From contig JADLSH010000355.1 of NCBI GenBank assembly GCA_016169945.1, positions 1,173,501-1,237,500 on the forward strand: DNA of 64,000 nucleotides, in the 5' to 3' direction. The notes beneath the pieces were generated by a model, which had not been told where the DNA came from, did not search any database, and saw nothing but the letters and a program-made list of their open reading frames with translations. Source of the DNA: Trachythela sp. YZ-2020. Its lineage: Eukaryota; Cnidaria; Anthozoa; Malacalcyonacea; Clavulariidae. Below are positions 1 to 11,818 of this stretch, one piece after another. The position numbers were made by a program, and so were the translations under genes. Numbering within the stretch: position 1 is the stretch's first letter; every line of letters begins with the position of its first letter.

Positions 1-1347
1 TGACAAACGAAATCTCTGAAGTGGCTTCGGTTAAGAATTTGGTCCCCATAATGTTCTAATGTAATGTAAGGCAAGGCAATTAATATTGGGGTGTGTGTGT
101 ACTCCAGATATGACGGCTACGTAAGAAGCAATATAAGTCCTTAAACAGGAATTCAAAAATGATTTATAAATGAATGTTGGGATTTCCTTACATGATTTAC
201 ATCGTGCCGAAATATTCAAGTTAAAACATTAGAAATATTATAGTTTGAGTGAACTCAGAAACAATGTTTATCAGTATTTCGATGCTTGATATATTTAGTA
301 CTTTTGTCCTTTTGTACAATTCTCCAAAAGCCGCCTAAAATTCCGCCCAGGATGCGGTCCTGCGAGGTCTTCCTCTTGCAAATGTGGAAGAATAAATATT
401 GGAGAACTCTTCAGTTCCAAACTGTTACACTGGTTTCTGGTCCTCTAGGGAGAACAGTTTAGAACTGATGGAGCTATCCAGTTTGAATAGAGGTTTCTGG
501 TCCTCTAGGGAGAACAGTTTATGAATAGAGTTAGTTTAGTTTAGGATAACAGTAATTGAACCTTTATGAAAAACAGTTTAGAACTGTAGAGCTATTCAGT
601 ATAAATAAAGGTAGTAAAGATCGATCGTGGTTTAGATCACATCAACCTTATTTTCACGTCTTCTTGCCAGTTTTGGCACGAGCCCGTAGGGTTAAAATTA
701 CTTTTTAACCATTTAAGGATAGGACGCGGACTCATAATTATAAAGAAATTCTATTTGAAAAATTTGTGACAACATAGTCGCATAATTGCTACTTTTCACA
801 ATAAAAACCCTTTGTTTATAGGCTCATTAGGCTGCTACGCCTAGTGATTTTCGAGGTGAAAAAAAGCCATAAAAATTCCATGCTATTTTCCCACAAAATG
901 GTGTGCCATAAATGGTCATGTTTAACCTAAACGTTTTCACAGTAAACCACAACGTTATGGCTATACAAATGGTATAAAATTAGACAACAAAAGCTTAAAA
1001 ATAATTTTGTTTTATACTTTTGGAAGTAATTGTTAATTAACCGACATCCGCCATCCGGTTTATAAAAATTCGATGACATCACTGTGCATTGTGTTGTGTA
1101 CTTTGTCTCCCTCCCTTCCGTGTGGGCACATGTTTAGACGCATTTGGTTAGAGATTATCATATTGTTAGACACTTTTGAATACTTCAAGCTAAAAGATTT
1201 CGTTACACACTTTAAAGCTTTCACACCTTATCAAAGACTCGAGGAGCCAAATAGGCTACACTTTACGTGCATCGACGTATTAAACAAATTTACATTTTGG
1301 ATATTGCTTTTAGAAGGAAGGTCATTATAACATAATTACTCGATGAT
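1..1347. other. Upstream intergenic stretch
   Basis: No coding region can be supported here. The only recognisable content is a degraded piece of the SINE tail monomer at about 430-620, showing the phrases for 'ctagggagaacagttta' and 'agctatccagt' twice. The rest is AT-rich sequence leading to the PH-PDZ gene and presumably holds its promoter and 5' UTR. No clear core promoter element was seen. Confidence 0.6.
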
Positions 1348-4313
1348 ATGAGCTCTGCTGAAATGTCGCACCCGAAAAGTAACAAACCAGCAGCTTACAA
1401 GCCACGAATTTTGAAGGAAGGTTTTGTCGAGAAGAAAAGCAGAGTTCTAAAGAAATGGCGAAAGCGCTACTTCAAACTAAACGGCGAGGTTTTATGCTTT
1501 TTCAAGAAGGAAGACCACACAGACAAGACGCGTCCAATGGGCCGAATCTTCCTGGCGGACGTGCTAGCGGTTGGCAAGTATTTCTCGAAAGCAAAAAGCA
1601 AGGATCATTGTTTCAGCGTAGATACAAAATCGGGCAAGACGCATATTATGAACTGCGAATCGCCAGAGGAACGCGACGCGTGGATTTTGATTGTAAATTT
1701 CGCAAAAGAGGACTTCTTAAAAGCTGAAGAAGAAGACCCGGTTCGGAGACGAAGTGTGAGATTAAACGGAGATCTAAAGCGAATTAAGTTGTTTAAAGAT
1801 CCCACCAAAGGCATTGGTGTGCGAATTAAAAGTGTAAATGGTTGTGTATTCGTTACACGAATTGTCGAGGATGGCCCTGTCGCAGAAACAGGGGTGTTAA
1901 GACCAGGTATGTAATATTTAATACAGGTTAATGTAATGCTCTAACCAGGTTATTAATTAGCTTTTAGTACGCTAATCTTGGAGCAGAAGATGGAGTCACA
2001 TTTCAGAGATGTTTACACTTATACTAGCAAACAAATTAAACTGGATCTTTCAATTTTATATATTTGCCAAAGTTGTTTTAAAATATGCAACAAATAACAT
2101 GCCTCAGCCATCAAATTCGGATGTTATTAGATGTTGATCCAAAAATTATCAATAAGCTAGATCATGTATTTGATAAATATATGGCTAATATTATAAATAT
2201 TTAACTAGCTAATCATCTTCAAGCTAATTATGTAACACAAAGTAGGGGCACTACATGAAAAGTGGGGAGGTCCAGTGTAGGTAGTATTCTACAATAAACT
2301 GCCTTGGTTTGTGTCTGAACTACCTGAAAAAGAGATCTCAAACGTGGTGGTCCAGTGTAGGTAGTATTCTACAATAAGCTGCCTTGGTTTGTGTCTGAAC
2401 TACCTGAAAAAGAGATCTCAAACGTGGTTGTCCAGTGTAGGTAGTATTCTACAATAAGCTGCCTTGGTTTATGTCTGAACTACCTGAAAAAGTTATCTCA
2501 AACGTGGAGGTCCAGTGTAGGTAGTATTCTACAATAAGCTGTCGTGGTTTGTGTCTGAACTACCTGAAAAAGATATCTCAAATGTGGTCCAGTGTAGGTA
2601 GTATTCTACAATAAGCTGCCGTGGTTTGTGTCTGAACTACCTGGAAAAGATTAAAAACATGTGACCACAACAGCTTATTATTTAATTAACAAACTAACAT
2701 GTCTGAAGCATTACCAATTTCCTAAAGATGGATTAAGTATTAGCCCAGGCCTAAAATGACCAAGTTTAGTTGTTGTAACACACATTCCTGATCACTATTT
2801 GTGTTTTTATTGCTGTATATTGGAAATTGGATTCCATTCCCACACATGTTACTTGTACAAAAAAGGGGCAAATATCAAAATTGGCATGTGCATCCTATTT
2901 AGATGCAAATTAGATCACTTGATTTCCCATTTACAACTTTTCCCACATAAATTTGGCATGGAGTGTTTACCTGTGACATGAGACTGATGAGAGGAAAAAA
3001 ACAAACGAGAACTTCAAAGTGGCTACAATTACAAGAGTCAGGCTTTTCCCAATTGAAACAGGAGGCAGGGTCTGTGAATTAATGGCAACAATATACACAC
3101 CAGATGTTTTTAAGTGTTTCTCAAAAGCCCCACTCAATCAATATCACAGTTTACTTTGGATGTAAGCTAACTTTCAATAAGTAATTGATTTTCTTAATAC
3201 TTATTTTGCAATTTAAGTTGTATTTTTAAAATAGTATATACTTGAGAGTATTTTTCTATGCCTGGATATTTCAGCTTAAAAACCACATTAATGGACAGAG
3301 GTAGAAAATCTAAATGAAAGACATATAGCAATAATTGATTAGGTTTTTCTGAAATATTAAAGCCACTGGAACAAGTTAATTTGAACAATGAGATATTTTT
3401 TGCAATTGCAAGATGCAATTGACAGCTTTGAAGTAAAGAATGATTTCTAATAACAGGAACAATAATGTTGGTGCCAAGAATTCCATTGACAATAGTCTGA
3501 ACACTATGTTTGCAAACCACACGTGTACTTCTTATATATTATTATTTACAATAATTAGTGTTGTAATCGCACTGTTGTAATGTCATTGTTTGGACAAGAA
3601 AATAAATCTATACATACAGTGTGCCATTAGCAGTATAAATACGTTCAATATTACTAATTGGTCGAGGAATTTTGCATGCAGTTTGGGCATCAAGGCAGCA
3701 CTTTCCTTGCATAGTAACTCCTAGTTTTATACCTTTAAAACAGACACAGGCATTGAAATATAAGATGCATTCCTAACAATTGAATCCCATTTTTCCTCTA
3801 GGAGACCAACTCCTGGATGTCGATGGTGTTAACGTGGGCAACATGACAATCGAACAAGTCAGCGAGGTCCTTAAGTCTGCTCCGATCCTAATGACTTGCA
3901 CTGTAAAGCCAGCGAACCACTTCAGATATGCAGCCGAAGAACCAACGCAGACACAGAAAAGCAGCTATGCCGAAATCGACATTGATGCACTTGCCATGGA
4001 AGATTCAAACGCAAACCATATAGATGAGCAGAGCGAGGCAGGATACGAAGACGACCAATCCAGCACAGGCAGTCAGAGTTATGTCATAATGCCGCCAGAC
4101 GATGAGCTCGAAGATGGCCACCTTTACGATAATCCAGAAGCAGACCATTCGAGAAGTATGGACACAGACGAATCAGAATATGTGAATATGCCAAACCAGG
4201 ATGATGAAGTGAATAGGAATGTCATCCCACCAAAAGTAACATCACCAGGACAGAAGCCAAGCACCCCAGCTGGGCAAAGAAACTATCTCGAGTTGTATTT
4301 TGATGAGTCATAA
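1348..4313 (+). CDS. PH-PDZ adaptor/docking protein with tyrosine-motif tail
   Basis: Two exons (1348-1906 and 3802-4313) join across a GT-AG intron inside a glycine codon and give about 356 residues. Residues 20-125 form a PH domain; the basic run KKWRKRYFKL near its start fits the phosphoinositide-binding beta1-beta2 loop, and a conserved tryptophan (DAWILIV) lies in the C-terminal helix. Residues 140-222 form a PDZ domain with carboxylate loop KGIGVRI, and the intron cuts it at RPG/DQLLDVDG. The acidic tail (225-356) carries spaced tyrosine motifs: SYAEI, GYEDD, Y280-VIM, LYDNP, Y313-VNM and NYLEL. YxxM is the known PI3-kinase p85 SH2 motif and YxN the Grb2 motif. I infer a membrane-recruited scaffold for tyrosine-kinase signalling. 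The first in-frame ATG was used. No named orthologue is assigned. The 3' end converges on eL30. Confidence 0.85.
2262..2660. repeat. 80-bp minisatellite, about 5 units
   Basis: Five head-to-tail units of 78-81 bp lie in the intron of the PH-PDZ gene. Each contains 'ggtccagtgtaggtagtat', 'ctacaataagctgcc' and 'gtctgaactacctg'. The same unit forms a second array at 25750-26330 in an unrelated gene. Single degraded copies of the 'gtttgtgtctgaactacctg' segment occur near 29485, 32745 (inverted) and 33725, so the satellite was probably amplified from an interspersed repeat. Confidence 0.9.
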
Positions 4314-4499
4314 TCTATGTATAGTTTATGCTCTTATAAAATGGTCATAATCAGGGTCTTTGGATGTCAGCTAAATTTCAAGCCAATTGTCAGCTAAGAT
4401 ATTTTGTAAGATGTCAGTTCCAAATTGCTGTTTCATCATTTATCAGTGAAGTTATTTTGTCAGAAAACCCCAATTCAGACACTCTTGGATGTAGATATT

Positions 4500-4505
4500 A
4501 ATAAA
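4500..4505 (+). terminator. Polyadenylation signal of the PH-PDZ gene
   Basis: AATAAA lies 187 bp after the stop codon at 4313 and before the convergent eL30 gene. Its position fits the 3' end of the PH-PDZ transcript. Confidence 0.6.
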
Positions 4506-4801
4506 GCTTTAAAAGGCAAATACCATGGAAACAATTTTTTTATAATGATTTGATAAGTTTAAACCAAAGTAAATCATAATTATCTGTTGTTCTTTTTGAA
4601 AAATAGTAATGTATGCTAGAGTAACTTTAGAAACTTTGTACATAGAAAAAACAATAGCAATCATTCGTTTTAATTTGTCTGTTTGTGGTAATGCTACTGC
4701 TTATGCCCAGCATTTAAGCTCTGCTTTTCCAAGAAGATAGTTTCAAAAACCTTATGTAAATACCAAACACACAACAGGCCACAACAATTTTTAATTTATT
4801 T

Positions 4802-4807
4802 TTTATT
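4802..4807 (-). terminator. Polyadenylation signal of RPL30
   Basis: AATAAA on the minus strand lies 36 bp beyond the RPL30 stop, with a second copy at 4795-4800. A short 3' UTR is typical of ribosomal protein genes. Confidence 0.65.
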
Positions 4808-4843
4808 CATTTCACACAAGCCACTTACAGCCTAGCGACAAGC

Positions 4844-6993
4844 TTACTTGTCTTGTGACTCTTGGCCAGTTGGCATAGTGCGGATGATGTCAGAGTCGCC
4901 AGGATCGGTGATGCTCAGCACGGATACTCTGAAATATTTCCCACAGGCGGTTCCCAGTTCAATGTTGTTGCCAGTGTAATGATGGACGCCTGTCTTGGCC
5001 AACATCGCATAGTACTCAATCTCGCTTTTCCTGTTGCAGGGAAAGAATATATATAAAACCATTTAGATCCAATACACCCTAACAGTCTCAAACAGAAAGT
5101 GTTGGTTTCAGATATTCTATGTGTAGTACGATCTATTTGAACTCAAACGGATATTGCTAAGATGTTGGTGGCAAAGTGATTAGTGCATGTACCTCAGTGC
5201 CTTCCACCTCTGTGACTGGGTTTGACTCCTGCAATATGCAGCTGTCTAATTATAATTTCACCTTAGTCGTATGTGAGAAGAGTACTTCCAGTTTGACTCT
5301 ACCAAACGCCCATAGTGGAAAATACTCTTCAGCTGCTGCAAGTCCATGTGACCACAGCTTTCACCCTGCCGCAATATCACTGATCACTTAACATAGACAG
5401 CTCACTTTTTAGCCACAAGTCCATAACATGCAATTGCATTTAACTCTGATTTAAACAAACTACTGTAACACAACGATACAATGTTTATTTTTTTGCCATC
5501 TAGAATCCTTCCGCAATGGCAACTTTACTGTTTATCTGCCGCATCAGCAATTTTCAATGTTTGCCTGCCGCAGGAGATCTCCTGTTAAAGTGCCAAACTT
5601 TCCACTACATGGCCAAACGCTGCAGGTTATCTCAGGCTAATCTGGTTTCCTCCTGTAGTAGTACTGGATCAATAAGAGATGACTCTTACTGGACCTCTAG
5701 GGAGAACAGTTTAGAACTGATAGCGCTATCCAGTATAAATAAAGTTAGTTTAGATTACCTCCTGTAGTAACACTGGATCAATAAGGGATGAACCTTACTG
5801 GACCTCTAGGGAGAACAGTTTAGAACTGATAGAGCTATCCAGTATAAATATAGTTAGTTTAGTTTAGGTTTCCTCGTGTAGTAACACTGGATCAATAAGG
5901 GATGACTGTTACTGGATCTCTAGGGAGAACAAATTAGAACTGACAGAGCTATCCAGTATAAATAAAGTTAGTTTAGTTTAAATAGGTTCTTGGCATACCT
6001 CAACTGAGGCGTGTTGTTCGAGATGATTACCAACTTGGCCTTTCCTTGTCTGAGTGTCTTCAGGGTTGATTTGTAGCCCAAAGTGAATTTACCACTTTTC
6101 ATAACAAGTTGAAGACGGGAGTTGATACTTTCTTGGGACTTTTTCTACAGTTAAAATTTAGATTGAATGATACACGTAAGTAAAAGTTAGGTTTATAATA
6201 ACCAAGGCAGATCATCTGTCTTTGTATAAACATAAGAGAAACTATCCAGACAAACGAAGGCGCCGTTGACAAATAGATTTTGTCCACCGATTGCGGACTT
6301 GTTCCGCGATGGGGGGAGGGGGTTAGCCTTGAATCCGCGATTACAAAATAAACAGGACGAAAACAGACTTTTCTGGGTAAAAAGAGGTTGGACTGGTCCG
6401 CGATGGGGTAGGGCATTAAAACAATTGCGGAACAATTCTGCGATCTCGGGACGAAATCTATTTGTCGATGGCCCCTAACTAGAATAACACAATCCACACT
6501 GGCAATGGTTCCGGAAAGAAATCATGCCTGATATTTTCCTGATGCTTCGTCTAATTCTGTATTTATGCAAATAGTCGACAGACCATCTGTAGAGACGAAC
6601 TACGAACACAAATTCAACTAAAAAGACAAACTATGTGGGTAGTTAGTCTTTTCGCTTTTGCAACGGTGCAGCGTAGACTGTTCACCTGGTAAGTAAAATT
6701 GTTTCGGGAGTTGCAGGCCCATTACTGTCAGATGTTCAATATATTTGTGTCGCAACATGAACTTACCCAGTATGGTATTGAAAAGAATTAAGGCTGCAAA
6801 ATAACAACCATACTCCAAACTAACTTCCTGATAAGATGAAATATATATTTCAGTATTATCAGGTTTCTCAGGCAAAGTATAAATGCCTCCACCATAGCAA
6901 AAAGACGATATAAACTACAACAACGAAAACTTCGATGAAAATTTGACATCCAAAAATCATGAAATTACATACCGTTTTTTTTGTGGTAACCAT
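4844..6993 (-). CDS. RPL30: 60S ribosomal protein L30 (eL30)
   Basis: Three minus-strand exons, 6993-6973, 6144-5999 and 5030-4844, splice in phase at GT-AG sites and encode 117 residues; human eL30 has 115. The first exon gives only MVTTKKT, the second holds [11 protein letters not shown] and the [13 protein letters not shown] segment, and the third holds [19 protein letters not shown] and ACGKYFRV, all diagnostic of the family. eL30 is a large-subunit protein with an L7Ae-like fold that binds kink-turn RNA. The short first exon ending just after the start is usual for ribosomal protein genes. Intron 1 carries nested MITEs and three consecutive hairpins, and intron 2 carries SINE pieces. The gene is convergent with the PH-PDZ gene, with about 300 bp between their poly(A) signals. 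Confidence 0.97.
5164..5985 (+). repeat. SINE family 1: tRNA-like head and three tail monomers
   Basis: A tRNA-like head (about 5164-5312) has an A-box-like 'gtgattagtgcatg' and a B-box-like 'gggtttgactcc', followed by 'caatatgcag' and 'gagaagagtacttccag'. Unrelated sequence follows, then three tail monomers of about 112 bp (about 5640-5985) marked by 'tttcctcctgtagtaac', 'ctctagggagaacagttta' and 'ctatccagtataaata'. It lies inside RPL30 intron 2, antisense to the gene. Confidence 0.8.
6225..6600. repeat. MITE family B copy with a nested foldback element
   Basis: The outer element shares 'aactatccagac', 'ggcaatggttc' and a following region with copies near 24895-25115, 42160-42600 and 60310-60490. 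A second element (about 6267-6468) sits inside it, bounded by imperfect inverted repeats 'gacaaatagattttgtcc' and 'ggacgaaatctatttgtc'. Both lie in RPL30 intron 1. No clean target duplication could be assigned to the inner element. Confidence 0.65.
6688..6863 (-). other. Three consecutive hairpins in RPL30 intron 1
   Basis: Read on the minus strand, three inverted repeats follow each other: 6863-6827 (CCTGATAA with TTATCAGG and an inner AT-rich stem), 6814-6769 (AGTATGGT with ACCATACT) and 6767-6688 (GGTAAGT with ACTTACC). The stretch is not obviously part of any interspersed repeat here. Ribosomal protein introns often host small RNAs, but no C/D or H/ACA boxes can be firmly assigned. Confidence 0.4.
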
Positions 6994-7369
6994 TTTGAAA
7001 TCGATTTAAAATGCCTCTGCCTATAAAGTACAAGAACTAAACTTCAATAATCCACAAAATTTACAAAGATCGGGGCCTTAAAACGGGCAAAAAAACGCTC
7101 CAAAAAACCCACCAAAAATACAATTTCTTTCGTCAAAGTACACGAGGGCAAAAAGAGAACGTATCCCACAATGCATTTCTCAATGAAGAATCCAAGTGGG
7201 GTTTAGTCTTCCAAAGTACTGAACTCGGTTGGCCTCTGGGGAAATTGAATTGCACAACTTTCGCGTAATTTATTCAAATCGCGCAGAACATGAATAATTA
7301 TTCATGAATGTCTCCAGTCTCCTTCGCGCAATTTCGCCCTCGATAGATGATATTAAAGCAGTTTAATAC
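6994..7369. other. RPL30 upstream region
   Basis: This stretch lies between the RPL30 start codon and the hAT target site and must hold the RPL30 promoter. No gene was found. A minus-strand 'ctttataggc' lies about 30 bp upstream of the start codon and could serve as a weak TATA-like element. Confidence 0.4.
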
Positions 7370-7519
7370 CCTCTATACAGGGCCGGATTAACGTTCCGCG
7401 GGGCCCGTGGCATATTATCAGCGCGGGGCCCCTTGACCCCCCCCCCTAACGCATTTTAAACATTCAATTCAAGATTAAAACAAGAATACAAAAAAAGAAT
7501 TTATATTATACATCAATCA

Positions 7520-7662
7520 GTAGCGAAGCCAGCACGACTATTTGGTCCTGTTATGCAAATTTATTATCATTATTCATTTCTCTAGAAATTGATTGTTTTC
7601 ACAGTCTATGAACACGGAAATATTTGCATAGCAAGACCAAATAGTCAGGCTGGTTTCGCTAC
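7520..7662. mobile_element. 143-bp foldback MITE nested in the hAT element
   Basis: Arms 'gtagcgaagccagc' and 'ctggtttcgctac' pair, and the pairing continues through 'gactatttggtc' and 'gaccaaatagtc' to 'atgcaaat' and 'atttgcat'. The flanks ATCAATCA (7512-7519) and ATCAATGA (7663-7670) form an 8-bp target duplication with one mismatch, fitting a hAT-type non-autonomous element inserted after the host transposon. Confidence 0.8.
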
Positions 7663-7829
7663 ATCAATGATTTGATCGAACTGAAATTCAACCCAGTTCA
7701 ATAGTTCATATACCATTAACATTTAACATTATTATTATTATTTACAGTGAAAAAATAGCTAAACAACATGAACAATTGTTAATATCCAATTGTCAATATA
7801 CATGATGTAACGTACTTGTAATTGAAGTT

Positions 7830-10553
7830 TCATTCTGCAGATGCCTTGTATACATCATGCTTACGCGATTTTTTTAGAGCAAAATCGTTAATTAGCGACG
7901 GCATGTCAATCTTACGCAGAAGGTCGTTTTCTATGCTCAAAAGAGTAAGGCTATTTAGTCGCTTCTGTGTCATGCATGATCGGAGCTGATTCTTTATCAA
8001 CTTGAGTTTCGAAAACGACCGTTCACCAGAACAGTTCGAAATCATAAGACTTAGATAAATGCGGAATACGATGACAGTGTTTGGAAATACAGTTTCCAGA
8101 TTGTTCGCCACAATGAGCTTGTATATGCGCATTTCCAACGATTCCACGTTCAATCTGACGTCTTCATCATCTTTAGTTATGACAGCTAGGTCATCATCAT
8201 CATCATCATCAGACTCGTCAGAGAATGTGTCGATTTGGGCTGAAGAATTTGCAGGAACAGATGAAGGTGTAGTCGCTTCTAATGATTTCTTGGCAAATTC
8301 GGTGTTCAGAAAACCAGAAAACTGTATCAATTCGTCAGACAGACTAGCTTCTAAATCTGTAGGGTATGACTGTTGCAGGTTTGCATTTTGGATTACTTGT
8401 TCAACTGGGAGGTCTTTGAGCACTCGCAGGAAGCCAAACCTTTCAGAAATGCCAGTGTACGCCCCCAGTCGTTTCCGTAGCTCAGCTTCCAGGCTATCGA
8501 CTATGACCAGGAACGTACCCGTGCGGAACTTTTCGGCTGGAGTCTGTGGCAATTCAGGCGCTGATCCTGGCTCGTCGTAACGTCGATTTCGTTGACGCAC
8601 GCGTCTAACATCTTCTACGAAATGGTCACATTCACTGAGCTTTTTCCCTTTGGCCTCGAACTCTTCATATCTTTCCCGCAGCTTGCGAATAAATTCGATG
8701 AGGGATTCATAAATTGCGACGGCGGAGTTGAGATCTTGGTCGGCTGATTGAAGGACTTGACTGTTCTCGTGAAAACGATGCAGGATATGGTGCCACACTG
8801 CTGCAAGAATTCCGGTTTCAAGTCGGTTCATATAAGAGGCATATCCACGAGCTTCTTCTCGGGTTTCGGGTTTCTCCTCAACGTCATCTGCGATTTCTTC
8901 TAAAGCAGCGTTAATCTCGTCATATCCCTCGACTAGAGCCTTTGTAGCGTCTGCGCGTGCCGACCAGCGAGTATCAGACATCCGTTTGACTGTTGGTCGG
9001 CCTTTGCTTGCAAGTTGATCAATCAGAATTTTCCAACGATGGGTTGAAGCAACAAAAAAGGAATATAATCGTTGGAGGAAATTGAAGAATCCAACGACCA
9101 GCTGGCAACAACCTACTGCTGACTGACCAACCAGATTTAGGGAATGTGCGGCACAGGAACATACTCAGCAAGGTTACATTGTTGTCGAATAATGGCCTGC
9201 ATACCATTATATTTCCCACTCATATTGCTCGCATTATCGTACGACTGGCCTCGGCAATCAGCAACATCGATGTCATGGGTTTCTAAGAACTTTAACAGGC
9301 TTTCCGCTAGTTCTTTTCCACCGTGACCTTGCATGTCGAGGAAGGTTAAAAATCGTTCAACAGGACCCGATGGCAAAACGTACCGAAGAATACAGGTGAG
9401 TTGGTCAACATGAGTAATATCGGGAGTCGAGTCCACAGAAACCGAGAAATACTTGGCGGACTTGACTTCCGTAATGATATACTCGCGCACACGATTTGCC
9501 ATCAAATGGATGAACTCTTCGCAAATGGTTTTCGACAGATAGGAAGTGTGACCCCGTCCCTTGTTTGCGTTATGGTTGATGTGTTGCTCTAGAAATGGAT
9601 CGAACAAGGCAATCAGTTCCAACGTGCCTAAGTAATTGCCGTTTGTGGGCGATCCGATAACTTCATCTGAACCACGAAAGGGCAAACCACGTTCCGATAG
9701 GTAACGGATAGTTTCTGTTATCCGTTTAAGCACAGCACGCCAATAATCGCGCCCGCGTTGGCTTGTCTAACCAGTTCCACATCAATACGGCAGCCAGCAT
9801 CACTGCGTTGTAATAGCTTAATCATGGCTTCTCGGTGCACTGCACTTTTCTCGTGACGTGGAATTGATTGAGAAGCGCGCTTCCAATCCTTGTATCCCTG
9901 CTTTCCAAAAACTAAGCTGTCGGTCATCAGTTTACATGCAAAGCAGAACACTGAATGTTTAGATGGCGAGTAACAGAGCCATGTTCGACAATGTTGCTGT
10001 TTTGTGAGCGCATGCGTATACGTAAACAAGCTTTTCTGGCATTGCCGGTTGTAATTCTCTCCTCAAATCTGGTAGAAGAGGCGCTGAAATCTGCATCCGA
10101 GTTTCTACATTGACTGCTTCCTTTTGCTGCCCAGTATTCCCTCATTCTGTCCGAAACACTAGCAGGCCAAAACCCCAAATCACAGGAATATGCTGATGCA
10201 TCAGTGGAACTGGCCGGATCATCAGATATCTGAGATTCGGCAGAAATTTCAGGTGGCTGAGGTACAGAATCTGTCGAGATTGTTGTCGACATCGCCGCAG
10301 TAGAAATGTTGGACTCACCAGAATCCCCTTCATCGTTTTGCTGAGGTTGCAAGTCCGAAACCACATCTACGTTGCTACCAGATGCATTTACACCGCTGTT
10401 CTTGCGAAAAAACAGTTCTGAGATTTTTGGCACTTTACTCAAAACTTTGCTTTCCTGTGAAACCCGTTTTTCCCTTGCCTTGCGTTTCGCTGCCCCAGAT
10501 ATATATTTGCGATTTTTGTCCCGGTCGCGGCCACCGCTACCTGCAGAACTCAT
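7830..10553 (-). pseudogene. hAT transposase (ZMYM1/TTF-type, DUF4371), frameshifted
   Basis: The reading starts at 10553 (MSSAGSGG) with a basic, KRKAREKR-rich N-terminus, then a D-GFWP segment. A TTF-type zinc-finger region follows (RTWLCYSPSK, FCFACKL), then a DUF4371/RNase H-like region with FSVSVDSTPD and DNASNMSG, and a C-terminal hAT dimerisation segment (ISNCSGERSFSKLKLIKNQLR) ending at 7830. The frame shifts at three places: about 10030-10050, about 9745-9760 (before the DYWRAVLKR reading) and about 9155 (between YVP and CAAHSLNLVG). Each looks like a small indel, since family sequence resumes at once in another frame. No splice sites explain them. The protein would have bound the terminal repeats and carried out cut-and-paste transposition; this copy is probably dead. 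Confidence 0.9.
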
Positions 10554-10989
10554 AGTGACATAGTCTCATATACAGTAGCTAGCTCAACTGTAGCAAACCT
10601 AAAAATAATTCAAGTATAAATTTCGAGGGAAGGCCGCAGGAGTGTCAGTAAAATAAAGTTAATATTCATACTTCATAGTGCACAATAAGTCAATAACATA
10701 CAATTTTAAAACGTCAAGTGTCTATTTTGTAAGTAAACGCTATTGCATTCATCCTTGCTTAGCTTTCTGCCGCAGCGATCGAGCATTCCATTTTTGGGTG
10801 GCAGTCGTTTTTCGTAAACGAATGTAAACAATTAAAACAATGCGAAAAGCAATTTTTAAGAGTAAACTAACCATTTGCAGAGTAAATTTAGAACGGCACA
10901 CGTCAAAAAAGTATAAAAAGTCGTCGTTACGTGGTTTTTGACTCTCAAGCTTGGCGAAATGCCACTCAAAAATGGCGGCGTGAGAAAGG

Positions 10990-11315
10990 CTAATTAGACT
11001 CGCATAACTTTCATTAGATGGAGGAAAGGCTAACTTAGATTTTAATATATAATTATATAATATGTAGGTTTTTGCTCGTTGTTTACTGAGATACTAACGT
11101 TTGAAATAATGCAATTATTTGATTGATTTTTAAAAATACCCCGCGAAAACAAGTTGATACGCCGTTTACACAAGTTTTTGACACAATCAGAAATATGCTA
11201 TCGAATTAATATCTCGGTCAATTTTTGATAAATATACAACTGTAAAATATCAAAATCTAAGTTAGCTTTTCCTCTATGACATTTAATTTGAGTGTAATAG
11301 CTACACTCGTTTTAA
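10990..11315. repeat. Imperfect foldback element inside the hAT element
   Basis: Near 11025-11045 'ggaaaggctaacttagattt' occurs, and its inverted partner 'aaatctaagttagcttttcc' lies near 11253-11272. Weaker pairing extends outward on both sides for about 30 bp. This fits a degenerate MITE of about 320 bp. No target duplication was recognised. Confidence 0.5.
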
Positions 11316-11818
11316 AGTTATTAAGAATCAAACCCGAGTACTTTTTTGGGACACGGCCCGGACACCCGGTACTGCGGTAGTCAAATGCACTTCCGGCTAG
11401 TTCCACTGCTCCAGCCGCGTGCATTCTTTGAACTGCATGTGCCAGCGTGGCTTGACAATTAAGACATTAAGTCAATGATATGCTTAATGCTTTAAGGTGA
11501 CTGTATTTCATGTATTCTTTCACGATTGTTTTGTGGTCTTGGGAATTGGAAACAAGTTTGAAGTTAAACATATTATATATTCCTGCTTTCTTTAAAATTC
11601 ACTGAGACGCAGTGACGCACATGTTATCTTTCATCTGTCATTGCCTTTTTGAAAATGTTGATACTTTGATACATATATATATATTGAGCACTCTGGCCCC
11701 AAGACACTTCACGCATGTCTGGATGCGCATGTGTCTGAGTATTGTACCACATGCGCTTGGTGAGGGCAAGAGTATGGTGTATAAATACGAAGTCACTCGC
11801 ATCTAGACTGCGTTACAA

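Noticed and set aside
6193..6497. Open frames on both strands near the RPL30 intron
   Set aside because: They lie wholly in nested MITE sequence in an intron and are not conserved between MITE copies.
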